DNA from: Fluviicola sp.
Lineage (GTDB): Bacteria; Bacteroidota; Bacteroidia; Flavobacteriales_D; Crocinitomicaceae
Length of the DNA stretch: 64,000 nucleotides
Assembly (NCBI GenBank): GCA_002734085.1
Contig: NVXV01000004.1
Location: forward strand, 138,122 to 202,121
Reading direction: 5' to 3'
Below are positions 1 through 9,247 of this stretch, in pieces. A model generated the notes under the pieces. It was not told the origin of the DNA and did no database searches. It was given only the letters and a program-made list of their open reading frames with translations. The number at the start of each line of letters is the position of its first letter. The first letter of the stretch is position 1. A program made the position numbers and the translations under genes.

Positions 1-1
1 T

Positions 2-1846
2 ACTAAGTTTGAAGTTATTTTGTTTCGGGAACTTCCAGAGTGTGCTTTAAAAACGAAGAAAGAGCAACGAATCATACACCCTAAAGTTGAAAAATTAAAT
101 AACCCGAGTTTAACATTCAATGACAAAGCTGCAGCACTCGACGGTTTTGGTGCATGGACCGAACAAGAAAAGAAACAAACACTTGATGCCTACAATGTGG
201 CTATAAATGAATGGGTAAAAGAAAGAACCTTAGAAATCTACAGAAAACTTGGTGGCGAGGCCGATGTGTTTCACAATGTTTTAACAGCGGCTGGAGACGG
301 ATCAAGTACTTCAGGACTATTCGAAGAACGCGAAAAAGACGAACGCGGAAGATGGAATAAAGGGTTACCAAAAGCCGTTGGATTATTTCCTTATGAATCC
401 TATATCGGTATAAAGAAAGATGCTAAAAAGAAGAAGCCAGAAGTTATACCAATGGGACATACAGCTCATTTATTCCAGACTGTTGGTGGCGGTAAAAAAA
501 CAAATATTCACGTTGATGTATGGGGATATAATAGTGAGAAACAAACTACTGTAGTTATTGATAAGGGTGGAGATATTTATCCATTGTTTGGCTCAAATGA
601 TACGCGTTTTTTATCTCCAGACTCTACTTTCGGCGAAGGTGTAACCTATTATACAATGATTAATCGTTTGCGCGCAGATATTGTTGCTTACGAAGAAATG
701 GTGACAGGTAAAAAAGGCATTGATTATTGGATTGAATATCATGAAGAAAGAAAACAAGATAAACTTCTGGAAATTGATAAAACTGAAAAGGAATTAAATG
801 ATATCCGCTATAGTACAATAATTACGAACGATAAGAAGTACACTACAGACTCAAAGCGTAAAAAAAGGAAAAAACGCCAAGAAAAAGTCGTTCTTTATTA
901 TGAACAATTAGCTGCAATTAAAAGAAAAATAAAAGAGCTTAAAGAAGAAAAAGAGATGATCCTAACCAAAAAACAGGCACTTGTTCGACAACAACAAGGC
1001 ATGTACGACCTCATCGGTACAAAATGGATCCCTTATGAAGAAAAAGACGGACTGTTTATTTTTAAAGACTCCGCACATTTTGATTTATTGACACAAGAAT
1101 TCACTTTTCCACCGAGTGAAGAAAAAGAAGATTTTGAAATTCGATTACTGGCTATCCCCTACTCTCATACAAGCGATCAATATGATGAAGTTATGTTGCA
1201 TATCAACATTGTAGACGCAGTTCCTCTTTATAACGCCCAAGTTCAACTGAATCTAAATGATGTTTTTGAAGTAGATAAATATGATTTAAATCAAACGTTA
1301 TTTACCGCTGAGGACTCTATTCCTGTGAAGGAGCTTTTTGATGCCTTGCAGGATAATAAGCGTTATTTCGATATCATTGCCCGAGGTGCTGGAGTGGCAA
1401 AGTGGAAGAATTTTGAGCCTGTAAAGTACTATGATCCGGTTGAAATGGATAATTATCCTGGAAAAACGCAAGAAGAGCGAAATAAAGCCAAAAACGACAG
1501 TGTTTTCAAACGATTAAGGACAACACAAGTCAAAGTTTTGATTGATCGTTGTATCACATTGGAAGTAAATAGTTTTACGGATCCTGTTAAAAGTAACTTC
1601 ACACCGCCCAACGAGGATCTAAAAAAGATGATGGAGCAATATGATTTATCTGAGAATGATATGCTCAGTGCCTACAGAACATACATGACACTAAAAACGT
1701 TAAAACAGGAATTGAATGTTTTGGCAGGAAAATACCTTGACCGTCCAGAAGCTAAAACTGCGATTGATCGAATTAATAAATCAATTGATAAGGCTAGGAT
1801 TTCTGTGGGAAAGACTTCTTTTAAGTATAAGGAGTTTGAGGAGTGA
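2..1846 (+). CDS. Unrecognised large protein, 5' end outside window
   Basis: The frame is open from the first bases of the window. The first possible internal start is a TTG at 20, so the true start probably lies upstream and this is a 5'-partial gene. The visible part is about 610 residues. Roughly residues 235-330 (counting from 20) are rich in Lys and Glu with spaced Leu/Ile and look like a long charged coiled coil. The rest is mixed alpha/beta with no membrane segment. I recognise no family. The C-terminal 100 residues are helical (LKKMMEQYDLSENDMLSAYR). The gene faces a convergent helicase gene across 116 bp containing small hairpins. Confidence 0.75.
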   Translation, partial: TKFEVILFRELPECALKTKKEQRIIHPKVEKLNNPSLTFNDKAAALDGFGAWTEQEKKQTLDAYNVAINEWVKERTLEIYRKLGGEADVFHNVLTAAGDGSSTSGLFEEREKDERGRWNKGLPKAVGLFPYESYIGIKKDAKKKKPEVIPMGHTAHLFQTVGGGKKTNIHVDVWGYNSEKQTTVVIDKGGDIYPLFGSNDTRFLSPDSTFGEGVTYYTMINRLRADIVAYEEMVTGKKGIDYWIEYHEERKQDKLLEIDKTEKELNDIRYSTIITNDKKYTTDSKRKKRKKRQEKVVLYYEQLAAIKRKIKELKEEKEMILTKKQALVRQQQGMYDLIGTKWIPYEEKDGLFIFKDSAHFDLLTQEFTFPPSEEKEDFEIRLLAIPYSHTSDQYDEVMLHINIVDAVPLYNAQVQLNLNDVFEVDKYDLNQTLFTAEDSIPVKELFDALQDNKRYFDIIARGAGVAKWKNFEPVKYYDPVEMDNYPGKTQEERNKAKNDSVFKRLRTTQVKVLIDRCITLEVNSFTDPVKSNFTPPNEDLKKMMEQYDLSENDMLSAYRTYMTLKTLKQELNVLAGKYLDRPEAKTAIDRINKSIDKARISVGKTSFKYKEFEE

Positions 1847-1871
1847 TGGATTTGAGTGTGAGTTTAGAGAA

Positions 1872-1950
1872 TTTCGTACCTACGGTACTTTGGTTCTAGT
1901 TAGTAGACTTATTTTGAACTAAATATCGTCTCTACGATACTTTCATTTGG
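1872..1950. repeat. Two REP-like hairpin units
   Basis: Two short related palindromic motifs lie between convergent genes: CGTACCTACGGTACTTTGG (1875-1893) and ATCGTCTCTACGATACTTT (1925-1943). Each has a small stem (GTACC/GGTAC; ATCGT/ACGAT) followed by ACTTT. A third relative, CGTCCCGATGGGACTTT, lies at 4698-4714. They look like members of a dispersed intergenic repeat family and may help terminate transcription. Confidence 0.5.
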
Positions 1951-1962
1951 TCAAAAGAGAGT

Positions 1963-3399
1963 CTACTCTTGATAAGACGTATCAAAAAACTGCTCGTTAA
2001 AGTTTACCAAGTATAATTTCTCTGTTGCTCTGGTGAATGCAGTATATAGCCACCTAAAATAAGAACGATCCAACATTTCATCGGTTAAATAGCCTTGGTC
2101 GACAAAAACACAGGGCCACTGACCACCTTGTGATTTGTGACAGGTTACTGCGTATGCATATTTCACCTGTAGTGCATTGAAATAAGGATCAGCCATTATG
2201 CATTCGTAACGCTTTTTTTTGTTTTTTTCGAAACCATAATCTTTTTCAACGGCGAAAAACAATTCTTTCATGCGTTCCCGAGGGAGATTTGCGGAATTCA
2301 CATCAAGTACGTCCAACATGATTTTTACCTTGAAAGGTTCCATGTTTGGATAATCAATGAGTCGCACTGTAGCATCGACAAAATCAAACTCATACATCGT
2401 TTCTCTACCGTGGATGCGCTGGACCTCCATTGTTTCACCATTCGCAATGAATCCTGCTTGTGATTGATCGTCTAGCCAGAAGTAATTATTTCTAACAACC
2501 ATTAGTAAGTCGTTGGCAACGATATCATCTTCGTACCAAAAAATACGTGATCGAATTTGCTGATTGAATAAGTTAGCGCGTTTGTTACTCCTTGTGATTA
2601 CAATTGTGTCTGTAGCACCATAGTTTGAGAAAGCAGAGTCTAACTCATCTTCTAAGTCTTCTCCCATTAGGCGCACCAAATCACTGTTCTTGGTTTTGAA
2701 AAAAGAAGGGTAGGTATTATCTGGCGCAGAACGTAAAGCTGTAGCATTGGACAAAATATCAGAATCAGTCGCTTGACGCAAAACAATGGAAAGTTGAAAG
2801 TGATTAATCAACAAATTCGGATAGAAATTATTCATATAATCTAAATTCAAGGCTGGACTAAAGTCTGCCCCAACAGGCGGAAGCTGTCCCTCATCACCAA
2901 TAAAAATAAGTTTACAGTTTTTTCCACCGTAGACAAAATTGACTAAATCTTCCAATAAGCTCCGTGGATTAATACTACCGTCACTTTGTTTGGTATAATC
3001 TCCAATCATCGAGGCTTCATCCACTAAAAAAAGCGTGTTGGTATGAAGGTTTGGCGCTAAACCCAATTGAATCGCTCCACCCGCAATTTTTTCTTTACGA
3101 TAGATTTTCTTGTGAATCGTAAATGCAGGCTGAATTGAACGCTGAGAAAATACTTTTGCGGCTCGACCCGTTGGTGCTAAGGGCACTGTTTTTCTTTTTA
3201 AACTTCGAAGACCTTTAACGAAAGAACTCAGTAGAGTTGTTTTACCTGTACCAGCATAACCTTTTAAAATAAAAAGGCTCTTGTCATTTTCAAGCGTATA
3301 GAATTCACATAACGCCTTCAATAGCTGTTCCTGCTCAAGCGAGGGAGTAAACGGAAAATAGTTTAATGTAATTTGCTTGAGCTGCTCGGTGAAATTCAT
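1963..3399 (-). CDS. RecD/Dda-like superfamily 1 DNA helicase
   Basis: This 478-residue AAA ATPase belongs to the RecD2/Dda-like SF1B helicases. Walker A is GYAGTGKTT (residues 47-55), followed by an APTGRAAKVF motif Ia, a Walker B of the LFLVDEASMIGD type, an IGDEGQLPPVG motif III, and a C-terminal UvrD_C_2 segment with YAVTCHKSQGGQW and LYTAFTRATEKLYLV. It probably unwinds DNA 5' to 3' during repair or replication. It lacks the RecD N-terminal domain and RecBC neighbours, so a stand-alone Dda-type role is likelier than RecBCD. It starts 15 nt after the elbB stop and is probably co-transcribed with it. Confidence 0.9.
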   Translation of the reverse strand: MNFTEQLKQITLNYFPFTPSLEQEQLLKALCEFYTLENDKSLFILKGYAGTGKTTLLSSFVKGLRSLKRKTVPLAPTGRAAKVFSQRSIQPAFTIHKKIYRKEKIAGGAIQLGLAPNLHTNTLFLVDEASMIGDYTKQSDGSINPRSLLEDLVNFVYGGKNCKLIFIGDEGQLPPVGADFSPALNLDYMNNFYPNLLINHFQLSIVLRQATDSDILSNATALRSAPDNTYPSFFKTKNSDLVRLMGEDLEDELDSAFSNYGATDTIVITRSNKRANLFNQQIRSRIFWYEDDIVANDLLMVVRNNYFWLDDQSQAGFIANGETMEVQRIHGRETMYEFDFVDATVRLIDYPNMEPFKVKIMLDVLDVNSANLPRERMKELFFAVEKDYGFEKNKKKRYECIMADPYFNALQVKYAYAVTCHKSQGGQWPCVFVDQGYLTDEMLDRSYFRWLYTAFTRATEKLYLVNFNEQFFDTSYQE

Positions 3400-3414
3400 T
3401 ATTTCTGCGAAAAT

Positions 3415-4095
3415 TTAAGCTAATTCAATTCCCGCTTTAATCGCATCAGAAATATTATTTCTCAATGTTGTTAAATTTGTCTCCATCATATAGCATGGCG
3501 CTGTCACCAACTTATTGGTTCTATCTACATTGATTTCATTGGCCTTTTTCATTGTCGTTTTTACACCTGTTGCAGTTAATCCTTCAGTAAAACCTCCAAT
3601 ATCATAAGGGGAAGCTTCTTTATCTGTTCCGATTGTCATAAAAGGTTTGATTTCAGAATCTTCAAATGCCTTTGCAACAACAACAGGACTCACGCACAAA
3701 GCGACGATTGGTTTACCAATGTTTACCATATTTACAAGCATTAACTTTACTTCAGGAAGCACCTCCCCTTCTGGACCATCAAATGCCCATGTGGTAAAGT
3801 TTTTCGCACTTCCAAATCCGCCTGGAATTACCAGCATATCGATATCTGCGGGATCGACATCTGTGATTGCCTTAATATCTCCACGAGCAATTCGAGCTGC
3901 TTCAACCATCATGTTGCGCTCTTCGTTTTGTTCTTCTCCTGTGATATGGTTAATCACATGATGCTGCTTTTTATCCACGCTAATACATACTGCTTCTGCT
4001 CCTGCTTCTTCAATGGCCAGTAAAGTCAATACTGATTCATGAATCTCTGCGCCGTCATAAACCCCTGAACCTGATAATAAAACTCCTATTTTCAT
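3415..4095 (-). CDS. elbB: ElbB-like DJ-1/PfpI family glyoxalase
   Basis: This 226-residue protein has the DJ-1/PfpI class I amidotransferase-like fold. The start MKIGVLLSGSGVYDGAEIHE is diagnostic of ElbB (isoprenoid biosynthesis protein with amidotransferase-like domain). The nucleophile Cys134 sits in the elbow IVALCVSP, and Glu20 matches the conserved acid of the family. The segment LVIPGGFGSAKNFTTWA is also typical. E. coli ElbB has weak glyoxalase activity, and the isoprenoid link is genetic. The length is normal. It is the first gene of a two-gene unit with the helicase downstream and is divergent from the DCC gene. Confidence 0.93.
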   Translation of the reverse strand: MKIGVLLSGSGVYDGAEIHESVLTLLAIEEAGAEAVCISVDKKQHHVINHITGEEQNEERNMMVEAARIARGDIKAITDVDPADIDMLVIPGGFGSAKNFTTWAFDGPEGEVLPEVKLMLVNMVNIGKPIVALCVSPVVVAKAFEDSEIKPFMTIGTDKEASPYDIGGFTEGLTATGVKTTMKKANEINVDRTNKLVTAPCYMMETNLTTLRNNISDAIKAGIELA

Positions 4096-4167
4096 TGTAA
4101 TTTATTTTATTCTTAATATTTGAATTTTAAAGTGCATCTAATATAAAGTTTTAATTTTGTTTTACAA

Positions 4168-4581
4168 ATGGATGAAATAAGTAACACTTCAGAAAAAAGA
4201 ATAATATTCTACGACGGAGATTGTGGGTTTTGCAATTCTTCCGTTCAATTTATTTTAGATCATCGCAAAAAGACGTTTTACTTTGCTCCATTACAATCTG
4301 ATTTTGCTAAGAAGAAAATTGAACAGGAAGAAGGTCTGAAGATTGAGATGAACACATTGTATTATCTTGACCATGGAAAACTTTACGAAAAATCAACCGC
4401 GGTTTTACGAATTTCCAGAGGTTTGAAAGGGGGATATCCTATTCTTTATTATGTAGGGATTATTTTTCCTAAATTCATGAGAGATTGGGTATATGACTTC
4501 GTAGCAAAAAGAAGGCATAAGATTCAACCAGATTTATGTGCAATGCCTAGTGAGGAGGAGCGGAAGTTCTTTTTGGAGTGA
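4168..4581 (+). CDS. DCC family thiol-disulfide oxidoreductase-like protein (DUF393)
   Basis: This 137-residue soluble protein carries YDGDCGFCNSSVQF near its N-terminus (Cys19 and Cys22), the hallmark DxxCxxC motif of the DCC/YuxK family. That family has a predicted thioredoxin-like fold and uncharacterised redox function. The remaining family pattern (FAPLQSDFAKK, STAVLRISRGLKGGYP) is present at usual spacing. No signal peptide is seen, so it should be cytoplasmic. An exact TAATTTTG box lies just upstream at about 4154, but no well-spaced -33 element was found. Confidence 0.92.
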   Translation: MDEISNTSEKRIIFYDGDCGFCNSSVQFILDHRKKTFYFAPLQSDFAKKKIEQEEGLKIEMNTLYYLDHGKLYEKSTAVLRISRGLKGGYPILYYVGIIFPKFMRDWVYDFVAKRRHKIQPDLCAMPSEEERKFFLE

Positions 4582-4621
4582 GTTGTGTTGAGGCATGGAC
4601 TGGTAGTTGTGTTTCAAAAAT

Positions 4622-4663
4622 CTTTTTGTCACGATTCTTGGGTCAAGAATACGCACCAAAAAG
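4622..4663. repeat. Intergenic inverted repeat downstream of the DCC gene
   Basis: CTTTTTGTCACGATTCTTG (4622-4640) faces CAAGAATACGCACCAAAAAG (4644-4663). The inner 7 bp (ATTCTTG) and outer 7 bp (CTTTTTG) pair, with mismatches between. It may act as a weak terminator for the DCC gene, but there is no U-tract after it. Confidence 0.4.
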
Positions 4664-4750
4664 TTCTTGGTTGTGGATAGGGGTTTTACAGAAATGTCGT
4701 CCCGATGGGACTTTCTTTGAATTGATTCTTGTGATTTGAAGTTGATAATT

Positions 4751-4780
4751 AAAAAAAACCACGGACTGGAGTCCGTGGTT
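4751..4780 (-). terminator. Rho-independent terminator of the PLP enzyme gene
   Basis: AACCACGGACT (4757-4767) and AGTCCGTGGTT (4770-4780) form an 11-bp perfect stem. On the minus strand the stem is followed by eight T residues (4751-4758). It lies 28 nt after the stop of the 4808-6055 gene. Confidence 0.88.
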
Positions 4781-4807
4781 AAATATTATCTATTCAAGAA
4801 GGTTTTT

Positions 4808-6055
4808 CTATATCGCTGCGAGCGCCTGTTCAACATCCCAAATAATATCTTTTGCATCTTCTACACCGATTGATAAACGAACGAGATCTTCTGAGATTCC
4901 CATGCGGTCGCGCTGTTCTGGGTCAATTCCGCAGTGGGTCATTGTCTGTGGATGCTGGGCTAAACTTTCTGTACTTCCTAAACTTACTGCTAGCTTCATC
5001 AACTTTAATGCATTTAGGAATTTGAAAGCTGCTTTTTCTCCACCTTCGATATCAAAAGAAATCATTGCTCCAGGTGAGTTATATTGACGTTTGTATATAT
5101 CATGTGCATGTGTACCCTCTTCAATCAATCCGAGGTAATATACTTTTTTCACTTTTGGATGATTATTCAAAAATTCAGCAACTTTTTGTGCATTTAGACA
5201 CTGTTTCTCCATTCTTAGTTTAAGTGTCTCAAGACTTCTCAACATTAACCATGCGGTATGTGGACTCACCATATTCCCTAAGAATGTTCTTAGCGTCTTA
5301 ACGCGAACCATCAATTCAGCATTACAAAGCACTGCACCAGCAATCAAATCACTGTGTCCACCGATATATTTAGTTGCAGAATAAACTACTAAATCAGCTC
5401 CCGCTTCAAGAGGTTTAGACCATACCGGCCCCATGTATGTATTATCAACACATAGAAAAGTTGGCGTTTCTTCTGTGGAATACTGATCTGCCAACTCACG
5501 ACACATTTGAATATCAATGATTGTATTTGTTGGATTCGCTGGCGTTTCGATATAAATCATCCCTAAACGATCCGCTTTTCCAGAATCTTCAATGATTTTT
5601 TGAATCTCTTCTTTAGAATCTTCTGGATGAAATGTTAAATAATCTACACCAATCTTTTTCAAGAAATGCTGAATAAAATGATCTGTTCCTCCATAAGTTG
5701 GAGAACTATAAAGAATAACATCACCTGGCTTTAAAAACTCAAGCATTACCGTAGATATCGCAGACATACCACTCTCAAATACAGCACTATCATCCGCTTT
5801 GTCCCATAATGACAAACGATTTTCTAAAATCTCTAAATTCGGGTTATTTATTCGGCTATAAATCAGACCCAACTCTTCGTCTTGGTCTTTCTCACGCAAA
5901 CCATAGGCTACCTCAAAAAAGGACTTCCCTTCCTCTGCCGTTTTAAATGCAAAAGTAGATGTTTGAAAAATAGGGCATTTGATTGCTCCTTCAGACAACT
6001 CTGGCTTGTAACCATGTGTCATCATTAAACTTTCTGGCTTGAATTTATGACTCAT
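4808..6055 (-). CDS. Cys/Met metabolism PLP-dependent enzyme (cystathionine gamma-synthase/lyase family)
   Basis: This 415-residue fold-type I enzyme matches the cystathionine gamma-synthase / gamma-lyase / methionine gamma-lyase group. Key features are YSRINNPN (Tyr67 and Arg69, phosphate binding), ESGMSAIST, SSPTYGGT, YIETPANPTN, the cofactor Asp in CVDNTYMGP, and the Schiff-base Lys229 in YSATKYIGGHSD. The C-terminal SLGSTESLAQHP is the usual substrate-carboxylate loop. Substrate choice cannot be read from the sequence. It is transcribed divergently from an Lrp/AsnC gene, a common arrangement for an amino-acid-responsive regulator and its target, and ends in a strong terminator. Confidence 0.93.
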   Translation of the reverse strand: MSHKFKPESLMMTHGYKPELSEGAIKCPIFQTSTFAFKTAEEGKSFFEVAYGLREKDQDEELGLIYSRINNPNLEILENRLSLWDKADDSAVFESGMSAISTVMLEFLKPGDVILYSSPTYGGTDHFIQHFLKKIGVDYLTFHPEDSKEEIQKIIEDSGKADRLGMIYIETPANPTNTIIDIQMCRELADQYSTEETPTFLCVDNTYMGPVWSKPLEAGADLVVYSATKYIGGHSDLIAGAVLCNAELMVRVKTLRTFLGNMVSPHTAWLMLRSLETLKLRMEKQCLNAQKVAEFLNNHPKVKKVYYLGLIEEGTHAHDIYKRQYNSPGAMISFDIEGGEKAAFKFLNALKLMKLAVSLGSTESLAQHPQTMTHCGIDPEQRDRMGISEDLVRLSIGVEDAKDIIWDVEQALAAI

Positions 6056-6077
6056 TTTAATCGTTTTTTATTTCTTG

Positions 6078-6085
6078 CAAAGTTA
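6078..6085 (-). promoter_or_regulatory. -7 box of the PLP enzyme gene
   Basis: On the minus strand this is TAACTTTG, an exact TAnnTTTG box, about 22 nt before the ATG at 6055. The nearest TTG is only 12 nt further upstream, shorter than usual, so this half-site is the only firm part. AT-rich inverted sequences between here and 6225 could hold Lrp sites. Confidence 0.45.
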
Positions 6086-6225
6086 TATTTAATAACACAA
6101 AAGACATATACCGTACATAATTTTAGTGTATTTTCCCGATATTTGAAATAATAAAGGAATTTATTACTATAAAAGTTTAGTCTACTGAATAGAAAGGGAA
6201 ATATTCCTAATAAAACGAGTACAAC

Positions 6226-6687
6226 ATGAAAATTGATAAAATTGACGAGCAAATTATTGCCATTCTTCAGAAAGATGCGAAGTCGAACGTGAAGTCTATT
6301 GCAGACCAACTCAATATGACTAAAACGCCGATATACGAACGAATTAAAAAGCTAGAAAATGAAGGTATCATTGAAAAATATGTTGCGATTGTAAACCGTC
6401 AAAAATTAAAAGGCGGAATGTTTGTTTTTTGTTCTGTTTCTCTTGAGGTTCAAAAACTAGAACATATTGAACGATTTAAAGCCGAGATTTCTGAAATTCC
6501 AGAAGTAATGGAATGCTATTTAATGGGAGGGGCAAATGACTTCTTACTTAAACTTCATGTGAATGATTTGAATGCCTACCATCAGTTCTCGTCAGGAAAA
6601 CTTGCTGCTTTAGATAATGTGAGTCAAATAAAAAGTACCTTCGTATTGGATGTTGTGAAGAAGGAGAGTGCGATTGAGGTTTTTTAA
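6226..6687 (+). CDS. Lrp/AsnC family transcriptional regulator
   Basis: This 153-residue regulator has an N-terminal AsnC-type helix-turn-helix (KIDKIDEQIIAILQKDAKSN, then IADQLNMTKTPIYERIKKLE) and a C-terminal RAM/AsnC ligand-binding domain (about residues 65-145, with VMECYLMGGANDFLLKLHV). Such proteins bind amino acids and switch DNA-bound oligomers. Its divergent neighbour is a sulfur amino-acid enzyme, so it probably controls that gene and itself from the 170-bp shared region. The length is standard. Confidence 0.95.
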   Translation: MKIDKIDEQIIAILQKDAKSNVKSIADQLNMTKTPIYERIKKLENEGIIEKYVAIVNRQKLKGGMFVFCSVSLEVQKLEHIERFKAEISEIPEVMECYLMGGANDFLLKLHVNDLNAYHQFSSGKLAALDNVSQIKSTFVLDVVKKESAIEVF

Positions 6688-6718
6688 CCGCAATGGTCGC
6701 TGAGAAGGCGCAAAGTCC

Positions 6719-6782
<64 letters not shown>

Positions 6783-6784
6783 TG

Positions 6785-7789
6785 CTATGCAAAAAAGAAG
6801 AAATCTTTCATTTCTTCTAGCTTATGAGATTTAAAAATTTGACATAATTCACTTTTTGCTTCTTCATTTGACAACGTAACAATAATCTGTTTACCCTTTA
6901 AATCAACTACATCTTTAAGTGGCTGGATACGTATGTCATAAATATCTTTTCTAATCTTATTGGGATTTTGATCTATCCAAATAAATGATTCGTGTAGCTC
7001 GAGTAATTTCTTTACTAACTTCTTTCCACGATGCCCCGCACCAATGATAGCAAGTTCTTTATCTTTATTTCTTTTCAACTTGAAAAAGTAATGCGCCTTG
7101 ATTTCAGTAAATGTATGATCTGCATAATTCTCATCCGTTCTTGAGGAACGTGTTGGATAATCTCTCCAGTGATGTAAAGCCTGGTCACAAGGCACCACTT
7201 CATAGCCTGCTTCGTAAAATCGAAAAGCCAAATCATAATCTTCGGGATAACGATTTTCATCAAAAGCATTTACTGCCTCTAAATCTTTGCGATGAACCAT
7301 CCAGCAAGGCGATGGAATGACACATTCCTTGAAAATATCTCTAAAATTACCACCTGTTTCTGTAAGTTCATTTAACCAGTTTTCATAGTTTTTAAAACCC
7401 TCGCCAAGCTTATTTTCCGAAAAGTATTTCACCTTACCAACTGAAATATGATTTAAACCATTTTCTAATAATTTACCCAAAAGCACTTCTACCCTATTTT
7501 CTGTCATTAAGTCATCGGCGTCCATTCTGGAAATATAGTCGCCTGAACTAATTCTATAAGCCAATCTCAAAGCTTCAATAATTCCGTTGTTTTGATTTTT
7601 AAATCCTTTGAATCGTTTGTCAAGTTTACAGAACTTCTGAATAATCTCAATTGTTTTATCCGTCGAATGATCATCGATCACAATACATTCCCAATTTTGA
7701 TAAGTTTGGTTCTGAATAGATTTTAGACATTCTTCTAAAAAAGCAGCTTCATTCTTGGCAGGAATTAATATGGAGACTAGCGGCTTCAT
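6785..7789 (-). CDS. Glycosyltransferase family 2 with C-terminal Rossmann-like segment
   Basis: The ATG at 7789 (MKPLVSILIPAKNEAAFLEE) is chosen over a TTG at 7798. The first 220 residues are a GT-A family 2 transferase: VSILIPAKNE, CIVIDDHSTDKT, the metal-binding SRMDADD, and RYPEDYDLAFRFYEAGYEV. About residues 245-334 resemble a small nucleotide-binding unit (LAIIGAGHRGKKLVKKLLE), also found appended to some GT2 enzymes. It probably moves a sugar from a nucleotide donor onto a cell-surface glycan. It stands alone, with no polysaccharide cluster around it. The stop codon lies against the TTTGGG array. Confidence 0.92.
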   Translation of the reverse strand: MKPLVSILIPAKNEAAFLEECLKSIQNQTYQNWECIVIDDHSTDKTIEIIQKFCKLDKRFKGFKNQNNGIIEALRLAYRISSGDYISRMDADDLMTENRVEVLLGKLLENGLNHISVGKVKYFSENKLGEGFKNYENWLNELTETGGNFRDIFKECVIPSPCWMVHRKDLEAVNAFDENRYPEDYDLAFRFYEAGYEVVPCDQALHHWRDYPTRSSRTDENYADHTFTEIKAHYFFKLKRNKDKELAIIGAGHRGKKLVKKLLELHESFIWIDQNPNKIRKDIYDIRIQPLKDVVDLKGKQIIVTLSNEEAKSELCQIFKSHKLEEMKDFFFFA

Positions 7790-7885
7790 GAAACTCAATC
7801 TTTATTTTTATAGTGTTACTGATATTTATTAAACCCAATTAAAATTACAATCGGTATAAAAAGCTAAATTAGCACTTTTTGAAGT

Positions 7886-8587
7886 TTGGAAACATACGTA
7901 CCATTAGAAATATTATATGAAGATGATTGGGTTATTGCCATAAATAAACCTGCTGGCCTTTTGGTTCACAGAAGTTCTATTGCTACAAATACAGATGTTT
8001 ACGCACTACAATTATTGAGGGATCAAGTTGGATATTATGTTTTCCTAATTCACCGACTTGACAGAAAAACTTCTGGAATTTTACTTTTTGCAAAGGATAA
8101 GAAGTCTGTTCAATTATTCCAAAAAGCACTTTCATCAGATCAAAGTACAAAAACATACATTGCACTTGTTAGAGGCTATTTTCCAGATGAAGCAAAAGTA
8201 GATTATGACTTAACGAATGACAAAGGAAAAACCCAAAATGCAATTACTGAATTTAAACTAATCTCAACGACAGAAATAGATGTTCCTCTTGGTAAATTCG
8301 ATACATCGCGATACTCTCTAATTCAAGCACAACCAAAAACAGGGAGAATGCATCAAATTCGCAAACATTTAAATCATCTTAGACATCCAATCATTGGTGA
8401 TCGACCACATGGTTGTAATAAACAAAATAAACTGTTTTTAGAAAAATGGAATTTGACCAAAATGCTCCTTCACGCAAAAGAAATGAAAATAGAACATCCT
8501 TATTCAGAAAAAAAGCTATCCTTAGCCGTCCCTTTGCCCAAGTATTTTGACCAAATACTTGAAAAATTAAATCTCACTGAATATTAA
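7886..8587 (+). CDS. RluA-family pseudouridine synthase, TruC-like
   Basis: The start is a TTG at 7886: an in-frame TGA lies 4 nt upstream and no ATG precedes the conserved start LEILYEDDWVIAINKPAGLLVHRS. The catalytic Asp59 is in LIHRLDRKTSGILLFAKD, and the substrate loop QPKTGRMHQIRKHLNHLRHPIIGD is complete. At 233 residues and without an S4 domain it fits TruC (tRNA U65) better than RluA/C/D. The last 4 bases overlap the convergent membrane-protein gene. Confidence 0.93.
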   Translation: METYVPLEILYEDDWVIAINKPAGLLVHRSSIATNTDVYALQLLRDQVGYYVFLIHRLDRKTSGILLFAKDKKSVQLFQKALSSDQSTKTYIALVRGYFPDEAKVDYDLTNDKGKTQNAITEFKLISTTEIDVPLGKFDTSRYSLIQAQPKTGRMHQIRKHLNHLRHPIIGDRPHGCNKQNKLFLEKWNLTKMLLHAKEMKIEHPYSEKKLSLAVPLPKYFDQILEKLNLTEY

Positions 8588-9021
8588 TGATTTTCTTGAG
8601 GAGTATTCACATTTTTATAATATTGTAACATGATGAATACAATCATCAATGAAGATGTAAAGCCTTCGACAAATATTATTCCAGCAAATTCCATATTTGT
8701 TCCTGCTGGAATAAGGGTCACGGCATAAGCCGTAAGATCAGTAGAATCATTTACATTTAGGTATACTAGAAGTGCTATTGCACTGAGTAAAATACCTATA
8801 AAAACAGTTGCTACTCCTGCCACCAATTTCTTCAAATAACTTGCACCAGCTTTCGATGCAGATTTAAGGGTGTTATTTACTCCAATCAGGACAAAAGCAA
8901 AATTTATAAACTTTAGGAAGACATTGTTAGTTAATCCTAGGAGTTCCAGAATTATAAAATAGACTCCAACCAGTCCGAATATTAATAGTCCGTTTTTAAT
9001 AGCGTTTGTTTGTGATAACAT
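8584..9021 (-). CDS. Four-helix membrane protein of unknown function
   Basis: This 145-residue protein has about four hydrophobic segments (residues 10-27, 33-47, 64-86, 108-130) and a polar C-terminus. The pattern LGLTNNVFLKFINFAFVLIGVNNTLKSA resembles DUF4199-type inner-membrane proteins of Bacteroidota, but I am not certain of the family. It overlaps the convergent pseudouridine synthase gene by 4 nt. Confidence 0.75.
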   Translation of the reverse strand: MLSQTNAIKNGLLIFGLVGVYFIILELLGLTNNVFLKFINFAFVLIGVNNTLKSASKAGASYLKKLVAGVATVFIGILLSAIALLVYLNVNDSTDLTAYAVTLIPAGTNMEFAGIIFVEGFTSSLMIVFIMLQYYKNVNTPQENH

Positions 9022-9247
9022 GTAATTTTGTTTGAATTTGTTAATAAATCTACTTTCGTAACGTCCTTAAAATACAAATTGTTCGTCAAAATTCCAAATG
9101 ATTTACATTTTTTTGATTCTGAATCAGCTTCTATTGCTGGAATAATTCATTTAAAACAAACCAAATTACCCATCATTTGAGATCACTTCAGCAGTCTATT
9201 CTTTTTCAAAGTGTCCTCTATTGTAAGTTCTAACACATAATACTTAT

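Noticed and set aside
20..1846. A TTG at 20 as the true start of the first gene
   Set aside because: The frame is open to the window edge, so an upstream start is likelier.
6052..6309. An 85-residue minus-strand ORF across the divergent promoter region
   Set aside because: It overlaps the start of the Lrp-type gene and the promoters, and its composition is unlike a protein.
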